Source: Osmia lignaria lignaria (lineage: Eukaryota; Arthropoda; Insecta; Hymenoptera; Megachilidae). Taken from it: a stretch of 64,000 bases of DNA. The notes below the pieces were generated by a model. The model searched no databases. It saw only the letters and a program-made list of their open reading frames with translations, and was not told the origin of the DNA. Each line of letters opens with the position of its first letter. Positions within the stretch are counted from its first letter, which is position 1. A program made the position numbers and the translations under genes. The DNA lies in the NCBI RefSeq assembly GCF_051020975.1, contig NC_135046.1, forward strand, positions 4,898,001-4,962,000, written 5' to 3'. Shown here one piece after another: positions 13,222 through 24,585 of the stretch.

Positions 13222-13224
13222 TAA

Positions 13225-14913
13225 ATGGTAAACGAGTTCCACAGTAATAAATATGGCTGGCTGTGTTTTGGAATAGCGGTAACCAGCGGTAACCTCATGT
13301 GAAATAAGTTATAAATATATACTCTAAAAAAAATAGATTAATATGATATCCTATACTAGTACGTTTATTTTCAAAGTTCAATTTAGTTTATATAAGAATT
13401 AAATCTGATCAATGTATATTGTTAGGTATATTTTCATTGCATTATGATTGCAAAATTTGTTTTCTTATTTTATCAGGTTCAGTGTTTAGTAAACTACGTA
13501 TTATAAGAGGACGACGAACAGTAATAACAGCTGCTGTGAAAGAGGTTCAAGATATAGATATCGCACCTTTTCGTGTATTGGAATCATATCCCCCGAACCA
13601 TAATGCACGTCATTTAAGTCGAATTTACACAGTGCCGTCAGATGTTACAAAATTATTAAAAAATGAACTACCAAAGGAAACAGTAAAGAGAATTGACATT
13701 TTTAGAGAATTTGGCATTCTGGTTAGAAAACCTGCAATTGAATTAATATCATATCTGGAACAAACAGATTATACAAAACCTGTAAACAGATATGTCTTAT
13801 GTATCCTTTTGAATTTGCTTATTATCCTTAACATAACATTTGTAATTTAATTATATATAACTATACTTTCACTATTTATTAGATGGTAAAACTGGGGTAG
13901 GAAAATCAACAACATTGATGCATTTAGTTCATTACGGTCTTGCAAGACAGTTTATTGTTATTCATTTACCATGGAGTAAGTTGAATTTTATTGAATGTAA
14001 TATATATATATATATATATATTCAGATTGTGTATGTATTAGGCATATTTTGTATTATGTTTAGTTTGCAATTGGTACAAGTTCCCAAAGGATATTGCAGA
14101 ATCTCCCCTGATACCAGGTCAATTAGATTTACCTCAAAATGCAGCAATATGGTTAAAATATTTTTCTACTTTAAATCAATTAACATTATCAAAATTTGAT
14201 GTAAGTAACATATAAAAATGATTTATTTTATAAATATAACTAATATAATTGTTTTATAGTTGAAAGTTTCTAAGGATTATAACTGGTCTCAACGAGAAAC
14301 TACAAAAGCTGGAGAATCACTTCTTAGTCTTATTGAATTTGGAATACAGCGAACTAAATTTGCTTGTGGAGTTGTCAGTGCATTAATAGATGAACTTAAG
14401 GCAGCTAGTACAGCAGGAAAATGTAGAACACTAGTTGTTATAGATGGTTTTAATTCATTTATTTCTAATTCTACATCAATACGTGATGAAACACGTAAAT
14501 ATGTACCACCTGAAAGGATATCATTAACAGCACCATTTTATAATAGTGCAGAGTATAATTGGTGTAATGGTGCCGTACTTTTGTCAGTGGATATAAGAGC
14601 AACTAGGGTATATAATAATTCAATGATTATAATGAGTTATATGTAAAATAGATCTAATAATTATTTTCATTTACAGGATAGAACAGAATCTATTTATCCA
14701 AAATATTTACTTGATAAAAAGGGATTTGAGCATTTAGATCCTTTTCTCCCTATGAATGTTGAAAATTATACTGTAGATGAGTTCAAAACTATTTTAGAAT
14801 ACTATGAAGACCGAAAATGGATTAGAAAATTTAGTCCTCAAGGACAAAGAGAAATAGAATTATTAACTAACAAAAATCCACTCGATGTCTGGGATCGTTG
14901 TAAATCATTATAG
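13225..14913 (+). CDS. DAP3: Mitochondrial small ribosomal subunit protein mS29 (DAP3)
   Basis: GTP-binding protein of the mitochondrial ribosome small subunit, also known as death-associated protein 3. Exons: 13225-13288 (tentative), 13477-13800, 13883-13975, 14064-14200, 14260-14607 and 14677-14913, summing to 400 residues, close to the family length of about 400. Seen in order: FRVLESYPPNHNARHLSRIY near the N-terminus; the Walker A loop GKTGVGKST at about residues 131-139; QFIVIHLPW; a Walker B-like LVVIDGFNSF; and LDPFLPMNVENY near the C-terminus. Exons 2-6 are firm. The first exon is inferred: ATG 13225 is the only nearby Met with a donor (GTAACC at 13289, weak) leaving the phase that exon 2 needs. 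It abuts a transposon relic, so the true start may lie elsewhere. An AATAAA follows at 14929. Confidence 0.88.
13999..14021. repeat. (TA)n microsatellite in mS29 intron
   Basis: Run of TA units within the intron between 13976 and 14063. Confidence 0.85.
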
Positions 14914-14928
14914 GACATATTGTTTATA

Positions 14929-14934
14929 AATAAA
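14929..14934 (+). terminator. Poly(A) signal of mS29
   Basis: AATAAA 16 bp after the stop codon. The gap to the convergent ref(2)P stop at 15171 is only 257 bp, so the two 3' UTRs are short or overlap. Confidence 0.75.
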
Positions 14935-15170
14935 CATTATTACTAAGAAATTTATTTATTTTTTGTATTTGTTACATTTATTTAGCCATTATTTTGAACT
15001 ACATAGTTCATATATTTTAAACCATTATACAACAAATTTATTTGGTGTTAAATCAGGCTGCATTAGTTTACGGAATGTTTGATACCATTACTACTGTTTT
15101 TATATAACCAAAAAAAATCGATCAAGTGTAAACTACTCTAAACGTTGTAATCACATTTAAATTTTAATAT

Positions 15171-16669
15171 TCACTTGTTTGTAGACTGAAGCAAATCTAA
15201 AACTTTATTGATGTTACCGTTTTCAGCTTCTAATAAGTAAGTCAACAATCCGCCTTGATTGGAGAAACCCATTTGTATCATGGACTCAACAGCTGTTTGA
15301 ATTGTTGGATTTGAATGAAATATTTTTGCTTCTTCTGGTAGTTGCGGGTAAATTTTCTTGTCGGTGGAGTTTCTCTCTGGCGGCGATGTTGGTGCAGAGG
15401 GAGCCTTTTTGAAAATGAACAACCATATTGATAAAAATTCTTATACTGTTTAAAATATTTTTTACGATATCTTACCTGATTTTCAACAGTTTCATTTAAA
15501 TTAGACAAAACTGAGGATGCACTGCTGATTTCAGAACTTCCATGTTTATCCACAATTGTCCATTCATCTGCTGCTGTGGTCTTTATAATAGAATCCTGAC
15601 TTATGATTGATGTAGTATCTGATACAGATGCTTTGTCATCTTTTGCCTCATCAAACAATTTTCTTCCTTCACCAGGAAATTTGTTGGAATCATTTTTATT
15701 TATGGACGCATCTTCTTTAAATTCTTGCCTTTTTTCAGTGTTGTGAGCTGAACAATCTAATGGTTTATCAGAATCAACTTCAATAACAACATCCAAATCA
15801 TCACTGTCAGTTTGATAAACTCTAACATAAGCTTTAGAATTCTGTTCATCTTTCTGTTTTGGTGTTTCTTTTGAAGGACCTGCACTATCAGAAGGACACG
15901 GTTCATCCTGTGTTTCAATGAAACTGTTCAAATAGGGCACAAAAGCTTCCAACCAAGGCAAAACATTATAATTAAGTGCAAATTCATGACACTTTTTCTT
16001 TCTCCTTGAATGTTCATTTGAGCCATGTTTCTTATTTGAATGTATATTACTCTTTCTGAGGAATTTTCTCAAACAATAAATTAAACCTTGACTGTGATAC
16101 CATTGCAATGGTTGTGGCATACGAATCATATAATGGTGTGGATGTAAACCTTTTGCTTCACACTGTGCACATAGATCATAATCTTCACATTGGATACATT
16201 TGTATCTATATCCAAGTACATCACCATTACAATTGTCACAACATATACCCGGATGAATTACTGTTTCATTTTTAGGAGGTGATGCTTCTTGTTTCTTATT
16301 TTGTGAAGTTCTTTTTATATATATTTTATATACTCCCGATAACATGCTTCTAATAGCAGATTTTAACTCTTCATCATTTGATACAGTAATCTCATCACCT
16401 TCGTCATCTGCAAAATTGCAACATATTAATTGTTTAATGATACAATATAAAACAGGAAATAAAATTGAATGACTTAAGAGTGTTACATTTAAAATATTAC
16501 CTTTCCATAAGACGAGGAAATTTCCATCGTACAAGTCGGGAAAAAGATTTTTTATTTTGTCACAAAATAAATCGAAATTATAATGCTCATGGGTACTGAA
16601 TCTTCGAATTTCTTCGATACCCGAATCATTATTAAGTAGATAAATTTTATAATCCTCAAGTACTGACAT
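15171..16669 (-). CDS. ref(2)P: Ref(2)P / p62 / sequestosome-1 autophagy receptor
   Basis: Selective-autophagy receptor that polymerises, binds ubiquitinated cargo and delivers it to Atg8-family proteins. Exons in transcription order: 16669-16501, 16407-15476 and 15404-15171, 444 residues, all phases matching. Domains: N-terminal PB1 (about 1-88) with a basic strand near the start and an acidic OPCA stretch (DDEGDEITVSNDEEL) in exon 2; ZZ zinc finger (about 107-152; CCDNCNGD, YKCIQCEDYDLCAQC, HPHHY); a long low-complexity linker rich in Ser, Asp and Lys; a LIR motif DEWTIV at about 337-342, with Trp339 and Val342 in the W-x-x-hydrophobic positions; and a C-terminal UBA domain (about 399-444; VESMIQMGFSNQGG ... 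LLEAENGNINKVLDLL). The layout is the complete p62 architecture. Start at 16669 gives the conserved PB1 opening. Confidence 0.95.
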
Positions 16670-18148
16670 GTCAAACGAAAATATAAGTAATTACGCAATT
16701 ACAAATATCTCAGTTGCACCTTTAAATGTTTCTGTGTTTTACACAAGTTGTCCACGTTCGTACAAATCTATTAAAAATATTATTCTCAACAATTCACAAG
16801 GTTTTGCACAAAATTTCGTTTTCTGGATGTCTAGCCGATTCCAGCGTCCTTTTTATAGGTAGCAATACACACATCTATCAAACCTACTCAGCATAATGCG
16901 AAACAAAATGGCGTATCCGGTGACTTGATATCAATTGAACATTTTTTTAAATTTGTACAATTATATTTTAATAAAGTACCTAAGAAACGATGTATTTTAT
17001 ATCGTCTATCATGTTTTAATAGACGACGAAGTAAATCGTATTCTTAAAAATGTATTTCTACGCGATTTAATCATAATGTTTTGCAGAAACTTGAGCGGCG
17101 CCATTTTTGAATGAGATGCAAAATTTGACAGCTAATCACGTGACTTCTACATGGAAACGATGATTCACGATATCACGATTACAAACATTCAAATCGTCAT
17201 TCGCACATTGTTGCATCATATTAATATATATTGTTTTTACATTCTTCATTATATTTGGACCAATTGTTTACACTGATTAAAGACTAAATCAATTTTTTGT
17301 TCTTATTAGGATTTTACAAATACGATAAATAAGCGTTAGAGTATTTCTTTCTAGAAAGAACGCATCGCACATAAGCGTAACTTAGTTTATTCTCGACCGT
17401 ATTAACTGAATATAATTTAATGGAATATTTTTGTTACATTTTTAAGCAAGTATATTATTTCAATCATTTTATTGTTTCGTAGATTCGATAATTATGTAAA
17501 TGAAATACTATAATCATTATAACATGGAACATTTATATATTCTTCAGTGACGAATGATCGCTCACGAATAAAAGTACAACCCCGGTCAATCATTAAAGTG
17601 TAATTTTCTAATGGAATACGTATCAATACGATCGTTTACATTGCAAATTTGAAATTAATTTTCTGTACGATAAATATTTCAGACACGTACGTGCAAGGTT
17701 GATTGATTGGTGACTTTTAACTTTAATGAAATAGGGTTCTATTCGCAATTCTTTAGCATTTCATATTGTAATGAAATTACTATCATGATAATAATGTGAT
17801 GAATCATTATTATCTAACCGAATGATCGCAATAACAAAATTAATAACATTTCTTATTTGCACTAGGTCTCGATAATTGATATCGGTTCATTAGATTCTCT
17901 TTAATGCCGGGTTAGCGTCATACCTGTACCACTCATATTTTAAAGAAATTGCATTTTTCCCGTAAAAAGTTCTACTTGAACGTGTTTAGATATTTATCGT
18001 TCGTTCGTGCACGTATACAATTATCCGTAATAAAAGTGTTCGTCCTTATTTGCAGGAATTCATTCGGTCATTACAGTCGTTACCTGTGCTCGCGTTTTTC
18101 TCACGACGTTTCACGTTACAACTTTCTAGAAGTCGGAACACAACCAAA
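16670..18148. other. Intergenic DNA between ref(2)P and the ionotropic receptors
   Basis: AT-rich intergenic DNA holding the ref(2)P promoter on the left and the receptor promoter on the right. Seen: GCGCCATTTT near 17096-17107 and TCACGTGAC at 17136-17144. No reading frame shows family signal. Confidence 0.6.
17136..17144. promoter_or_regulatory. E-box / CLEAR-like site upstream of ref(2)P
   Basis: TCACGTGAC about 470 bp upstream of the ref(2)P start codon matches the core of the CLEAR element bound by TFEB/Mitf bHLH-ZIP factors, which are known to activate p62 and lysosomal genes. The same nonamer also occurs at about 4077 and 28554 in this window, so position near the right gene is the main argument. 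Confidence 0.4.
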
Positions 18149-20917
18149 ATGAGACTCGTCGTTTATTTAAATTTCATCTTGTTCTACGTTTATTTAACAA
18201 AAGCAACCGATTACGCGAATATTTATCTCTCGTTGGTAAAAACAATTCGTAGCTTTTACTCGGCTTCCTCCGTCATCTTCTTGTATCCAGTCAACAAAAA
18301 TTTAGATAGTACGATTTTTGTAAATCTTTTTCCTTTTAAATAATCATTATTAGATTCGGAAAATCAACGATACATGACATTTTTTTTTCGTGTTGTTCAG
18401 GTATGAAGATAATGTACACAATTCATACATGGTCCTATATACTTGAACAGGAACAAATCACCACGATGAGCCTTTCAATCAAAGATACGCACATGCTGAC
18501 AAGATATTATACGAACGTCTCTCGGCCGTTGATCATTAACTTGTTAATTGGATCAACGGCATTTCACGAGTTTTCATCTAAAACAAAATCAATAAAAATG
18601 TCAAATTTCGCATGGCTTGTGGTATGCGTGTCTCTCACTTCCGTACCAATGGATGAATGTAAAGTACCGCAAGGAAACCCTTTTCATTTGTCCTTCAACA
18701 CGAAAATGTTGGTGATGAGTAACGTTGATAATATTCTTCGCGAATGGTACTCACTGGACGGAGAAACAACGGAAATGTACAGTTTGTTCAAATGGCAGAA
18801 TGCTACGGAAGAATCGTCGCAACCTATTGTTGAATTGCTCTCGAACTTGGCCATGTACGAGAGAAGAAACGATTTGAGAGGAAAGGTTCTTCGAGGTGTT
18901 ACCGTCACGGTAAGATTTCACAGATTTCTCTATGCTGTTCTCCAAGCATAATCATCGGATAAACGGTTCGATTCACTTTTGTTTGCAGCAGTCGATTCTC
19001 CTCACGTATGAAAAAAACAACAAATTGGAAGGATATTTCAGTGCCGCGATCAGGGAGCTCGAAATTGCTATGAATTTTACTCTGGACATCGTAGCCAAAG
19101 AATGGGAATACGGAAGTTTCAATGTGACGACGAAACGTTGGACCGGAGCTCTACGTCTCATCGCATCGAAGATGGTAGACATCGGGGTGTCCGATTTTAC
19201 GATGACCAACACTAGATTAGATTACGTCGATTACCTGGCTCCTATAATAACCACCAAGAGCTGTCTCTTCTTGAAGAAACCGGATATATTTTCCGTCAGA
19301 TGGTTCGCCTACCTCAAAGTATGTCGTAAACGTGCATATATCTATGATTGCAATGATATACATAATCATTAATGATCCTTGAAAATTATGTTTTCCAGGC
19401 TTTCAGTACCATCGTTTGGAAGTTTATATTTGCCTGCTGTCTAGTTTCTGTTTGTACTCTGACTTTTCTAAGATCTCGTATCGAGTCTTCTGATGTGATG
19501 CGTGGTGTATTTTACGAAGAAATTTTTCGGATATTGGGTATCATGTGTCAGCAGGGACTTGTAGGTAAATTAAAACGCTTTAAGTTTCGTCGCGAAAGTA
19601 GCAGTGTTTAAAGCACTAAAGTAAAGTCGTCGTCACATTCGGTAAATATTAGATAAAGTAAAGAATAATAATGTATTCCCGTCACTGTGTAGTCACGAAT
19701 ACACGATATCAGTCGCGAAAGCGTTAAATTAAATAGATAGTGCTATCGCATCATTTGCTAGGATCAATGAATAATTTATTAACCCTTGGACGGCTAACCG
19801 CTGAGACAACGACAATTTCATTTTTCATTTTCTACATTTTCGAAAACCATCATCGTCGATCTGACTCGTGTATAAATGTTTCTTTGCAGAATTTCCACGA
19901 CATACCACGCTGAAAATCGCATATTGCACCCTGCTTCTGACTGCTTTCGTGATAACCACTGCGTATTCGGCATCCCTGATCGGCTTCTTAACAGCTCACG
20001 TTCGCGACATACCGTTTCGGACGATCGACGAGTTCCTCGAGGATGGCACATATAAAGTGATCGTTTTGAGAGGTACCGCGGATTTCGACATGCTTTTCGT
20101 AAGTTTGTTCGGTAACGAAAAATTCTGACACGCGATATAGATACTTTCACTCTTGCTCGCTCGTTCAAGTGTTACGTCAGGAGTGTTGCACGTACGGTTG
20201 TGAGTATATATAAGTAACTCGAAGAATCGAAACAGGTGAAAAAAGAATTGTTTTTTTATAAGTTGGTTTGTGTATTAATTTGTAATTTCATTTTCAGAAC
20301 TCGAAGGATCCGTGGTCGCTGAAAATCCGACCGATGTTGAAACCAAAAGACGCTCAGCCGTATGATATAACAAGTGCATTTCAAAGCGTATGTTTTTACA
20401 CTTTAACCAGCGAACATTTCGAAAAGAATTTTCAGCAGGAGTTGTTCTGTACGTTTATAGCTCTGCAATAGTCGCAACGTGGCGTTTTACTGCAGTTCTA
20501 GTAAACGCATGAAGAAAGTAGCGGTAGAATTTCATATTCCATGTCAAGTCGCTTGCCTCAATGCCGGTCGTACAACCAGCTTAACCCTGGTCCTTCCGAA
20601 GGGTAGTCAGTACACTGACGCTTTCAATTACCAGTTCGTATCTGTTATGCGAATTATAATAGATAAAGATATTGGTGTTTGATTAGAAAGTTTATTTATC
20701 ACTCTGTTGCAGCTTGAAGAAATTATTGAACAGCGGTTTGTTGAATCGTTTCATGCGCGATGAAACTGACGAAGAGGAAAAGAATTTTGAGCCGGTTGGA
20801 TTCAGCAGCGTTGCATCTGTATTGTTGATCTTCATTTGCGGAGTTGCATTGTCGCTTCTATTATTAAGTATAGAGATTTGTTGCAGCAAGTGTAGGAAGC
20901 GTTCGTTGATTAATTAG
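18149..20917 (+). CDS. Divergent ionotropic receptor (IR), first of a tandem pair
   Basis: Member of the insect ionotropic receptors, ligand-gated cation channels related to ionotropic glutamate receptors and used in chemosensation. Exons: 18149-18308, 18401-18909, 18989-19318, 19399-19564, 19890-20098, 20298-20387, 20461-20633 and 20713-20917, about 613 residues. Signal peptide (MRLVVYLNFILFYVYLTKA); a short N-terminal region; ligand-binding half S1 with RWTGALRLIASKMVDIGVSD and a retained Arg in MTNTRLDYVDY; first membrane segment (WKFIFACCLVSVCTLTF); pore loop ending GIMCQQG; second membrane segment with TAYSASLIGFLT, the counterpart of SYTANLAAF; S2; and a last membrane segment (SVLLIFICGVALSLLLL) with a short cytoplasmic tail. 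The donor after exon 7 (GTTCGT) is weak but is the only one giving the right phase. I cannot place it in a named IR subfamily. Confidence 0.85.
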
Positions 20918-21786
20918 GTAAGGTAATTAACACTAGAACTATCAAACTAGTCAAAATGACTGGTTTCAAGTTTCTTACTTTAATTTATAAATTTTAACGA
21001 GGTATTTTTGCTGATATGTATGTTGGCTATCGTCGAGATAGCCCTTATCTAACTTTCTGTATTATTTTCAACATAAAAATCAGTGTGCATCAAAAGTCAT
21101 TGGTTCTAGTGTTAAAAATGAAGGCGAAAAGACAAATTTTCAATAGCATCAAAGTAGCAACAGTAGTTTGAAACAACAAAACGAAACGTTAGATTAGAAA
21201 ATTAATTCTTAATATCGTTGATAATCTATCAGTAAAGATTGAATGTGTTAAAATAGTAACTGCATTTTCTATTCACGTTCGCCTTTAACAGTATATTGAA
21301 GAATTGTTTGACGTTGCAAATTTATCGAACGATAGCGATCGGTAAATCACAACCTGCTTGTTTTCTGCTTAGAATGGGTGCATACGTGTATCGTTATCGG
21401 CGTCGATCTTCGTACAATTTGTACGCAAGTCGTACGATCGCGATGCTGATGCATAACCACGGGACATTATGTTCCTAATGAGACGCAAGCCAGGTCCCTA
21501 GATTCGCAGATTCGATAAATCCTAACAGCCGCGTCACGGTTCCGCTGCACCTTAGTTTAGTTACCATTAGAAGCGGTTGCTCATCGCGAAAGCGAAAAGC
21601 GGTATCGTTTCGCGTTTGCCGTTCGAGAAATTCAGAAATTCGCCGTTAAATTCTTGTTTAATAACCACGGTATGTTGGTTCGCGTTTCCATGAATTAAGG
21701 AGAAATTGAGGAGTAACGCGAACGAAACCGATCTGTACTAAATCGTAACAATTCGAGGAATAATAAATATTTCTTCCTGACACGAA
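20918..21786. other. Intergenic DNA between the two receptor units
   Basis: AT-rich 3' flank of the first receptor followed by DNA with no recognised coding signal. It may hold the promoter of the orphan exon at 21787. Confidence 0.5.
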
Positions 21787-21946
21787 ATGACACGAATGAT
21801 TTTCTACACGATCTTATCTCTACTGTCTGTTTTAACGTACTCGATGAACGTGAGAGACGCTTACGATTATGTTCTCCTCGTTACGGATGTTCACAACTAT
21901 TACAGGACGACCTGTATCGTTATCGTGCATTCTGATCGTTGCACCG
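21787..21946 (+). pseudogene. Orphan first exon of an ionotropic receptor
   Basis: An ATG opens a signal-peptide-like segment (MTRMIFYTILSLLSVLTYSM) followed by a YDYVLLV-type stretch, and ends at a consensus donor (GTAAGT at 21947) in phase 1. Length (160 nt) and phase are identical to exon 1 of the receptor at 18149. The next receptor exon cannot be joined in frame: the frame at 22085 has a stop just upstream and no AG leaves the required phase, and that gene carries its own signal peptide. It is read as the remnant of a lost or rearranged receptor copy, or as an alternative first exon with an unseen partner. Confidence 0.5.
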
Positions 21947-22123
21947 GTAAGTCTTTTATATTCTTTTCGGAAATCATACGTGTGAGAATTTCAGAATCAC
22001 TTTATTAGCCGTTTCTGGCTAATAATTTCATATTACGACCCGAATTTTTATTAGCCTGAATTTGTCATAAATTAGAAAAAATGAATGGAACAAAAGTATT
22101 GTGAAATCTATAGCACATTGCGC

Positions 22124-24585
22124 ATGAAAATCCCGAAATTTCTATGTTTCATTTTTCTATTTATGATTATTCTGAGACTCTCCATATCGAAAAATAAAAT
22201 GGAAATGAATATCTCATATTCGTATCCTCTCCTCTATTATTTGACGAACGATCAAACTCAGGCAGTCATCGTTTCAGATTTGAACGAGACGACAGTGTTG
22301 CACGGATGGTCTCGATCCTTCTCCCGCATGGGTATTCTGACCATGATGACAAGCTTTGCCAAGTTGTCACGTCAGATTAAGAAATATCAAGGCTACATCA
22401 CCCGTCCACTCTACGTTGTCCTTCTGTCCACAAGAGAGAGCATGGAGGAGTTTACGATGCTCATCAGACAGATCGATATCTCTTTTCCGGTCTGGCTGCT
22501 GATATTCCAACCGTACCGTGAAAATCCTCTGCGCAGAGTTTGCCAGAATCCCGACGGCAACCCCTTCGATCTGTCGTTCGACACCGAGATGCTGGTACTC
22601 TGTTACGATTTCCCGATTTTAAGAGAATGGTACGCGCTGCGCGATAACCGTACCAGAATGTTCAACCTGGCCACCTGGAAATCCAGCGAGCCGGTGAATT
22701 TCAGCACGAAACTCGATTTGTACGAGAGAAGGAACAACATGTTCGGGGAAACTATGCGTATCGCGCTGGTCGAGGTGGGTGAACGACGTTTCACGAATCG
22801 ACGAGAACAATGGACGTTCATTTGATTTTCAGAAGTCTCCGTTCGTGAGAATTGAAAACGGGGTCCTTACGTTGTTTTTCGGTAGTCTGGTCCAAGAGTT
22901 AAGCAAATCGATGAATTTCACGATAGCGGTGACAGATAGAATGACGACGTACGGCGGTTGGAGCAAGGAAGAAAAACGATGGACAGGCGTGATAGGCGAA
23001 GTGGCCTCGAACAGGGTCGATTTTGGTGTATCCGAGTTCAGCATGAGCGACCAGAGGATGGTCGTGGTCGACTTCACGTTGCCTTTGATTCTGTCTCAGA
23101 ATCGGATATACTTTAAGAAACCCGATGTCTCTTCCGTTCAGTGGTCCGCCTACTTCAAGGTTTCTATACCAAACAGAATACTTGATCATCCTACGTTTGA
23201 TTTATAATTAGCGCGAGATAGTAAATGGGCCATCTTGTGGGCGATGGAAACACGATTCTTTGCACGATTCCATCGATATCGTTCCGATGCTTGCAACATG
23301 CAAATCGATGCTCGTTAGCATTTTCTTAAAACGGAACGATGCTTCACATTTCAGACCTTCCATGTAAGCATCTGGACTGCTATCGTCTGCATAATCGTAT
23401 CGTCTCCGATTTTACTGACCCTCATGAAGACAAAGGGTCGAATAAAGATGAAGATTCTGGCTGACAATTACATACACGTTTGGGGGATCTATTGTCAGCA
23501 AGGTTTGGCAGGTGAGAGTTCCTTTAAAAATTTCGGAAAATTATGTACTATCGCTTTTTTTATTCCCTGTTTCCAGAATTTCCAAACGAAAATTCGATGA
23601 GATTAGCTTTTCTATCCATCTTCGTGTCAGCGTTAATTACCGTGGCGGCTTATTCAGCCTCCTTGATCAGCTATTTGACAGTCTCTACTGTTAACTTGCC
23701 TTTTACTACGGTGGAGGGATTCGCTGCTGATGGCTCTTATCAGCTGATCGCATTAAAACACAGCGCTGACTACGACTCGATAATGGTAAAATAGCAATAG
23801 TGTAATTATAAGAAAGGTATCTAATAAAGCTAATGTTATTTTAGTCTGCCAAACATGGTGTGCTGCCGAAATTAAAGAATCTACTGAAGGAGAAGGAGGA
23901 TTTAGCTGTGACGGTGAACGATGGTTTCTTGCAGGTGCGTTGATCAGATTTTTGAAACGGTAAGTTACATTTATTCGCTTTTTGATTGATCTTCGAATCC
24001 GCAGGTATGCACCGAGAAAGTGGGCTTTTACGTAACCCAGGTATTAAAAGACGCCATGGGGTCCATTCCCTGTGAGGTTGTCGACATAGAAGCATCCAGG
24101 TTCGACAGCTTGGCTCTGGTGTTGAATAAGGGTAGCCCTTACACAGGCATAATAAATTATCAGTAAATATCCTCGTAATTAACGATATTTCTTCGGCTAC
24201 GTTACTGTAGATTCTAACGAATATTTTTAGTTTGCAGCAATTCAAAGACAACGGTATATTGAATAGATTAGGAAACACATATCTGAGAAGAAGCAGATCC
24301 AATGATAATGGGTATAACACGGTCACTTTGGACAGCATCGCACCAATTCTGGCTATCTTGACTGGCGGAATACTTTTGGCGTGTTCTATACTGTTGCTCG
24401 AGAAGAAATATTATAATCTCTCTGGCAGTAAAGTCGGTGAAATTTGTCAGTTCATCTTTTGTAGTCCATTTTCTGAGCGAAATTTTCGGGTGAAAGCGAA
24501 ACAGAGAGGAATTCGAAGCCTCGTAAAGAACAAAAGATCAAACATTTCAGATTACAGTAGTTACTATGGACAATACGAATACTAG
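22124..24585 (+). CDS. Divergent ionotropic receptor (IR), second of the tandem pair
   Basis: Paralogue of the receptor at 18149. Exons: 22124-22774, 22833-23159, 23355-23511, 23577-23785, 23845-23934, 24005-24162 and 24231-24585, about 648 residues. The first exon starts with a signal peptide (MKIPKFLCFIFLFMIILRLS) and fuses what are two exons in the neighbour; ATG 22085 is an alternative start 13 codons upstream. S1 carries RWTGVIGEVASNRVDFGVSE and a retained Arg in MSDQRMVVVDF. Then come membrane segment 1 (SIWTAIVCIIVSSPILLTL), pore loop GIYCQQG, membrane segment 2 with VAAYSASLISYLT, S2 (VCTEKVGFYV), and a last membrane segment (ILAILTGGILLACSILLL) with a basic tail of about 60 residues, longer than the neighbour's. 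Two matched exons have identical lengths in both genes (209 and 90 nt), which supports tandem duplication. Confidence 0.86.

Larger units (their letters stand above)
12128..13224. promoter_or_regulatory. Divergent promoter region between ADAL and mS29
   Basis: The 1.1-kb gap separates two housekeeping genes facing away from each other, so it must hold both promoters. Two small TA-flanked inverted-repeat elements (12733-12929 and 13030-13221) fill about a third of it, on the mS29 side. No TATA box or other core element is convincing. Function is inferred from gene orientation only. Confidence 0.5.
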
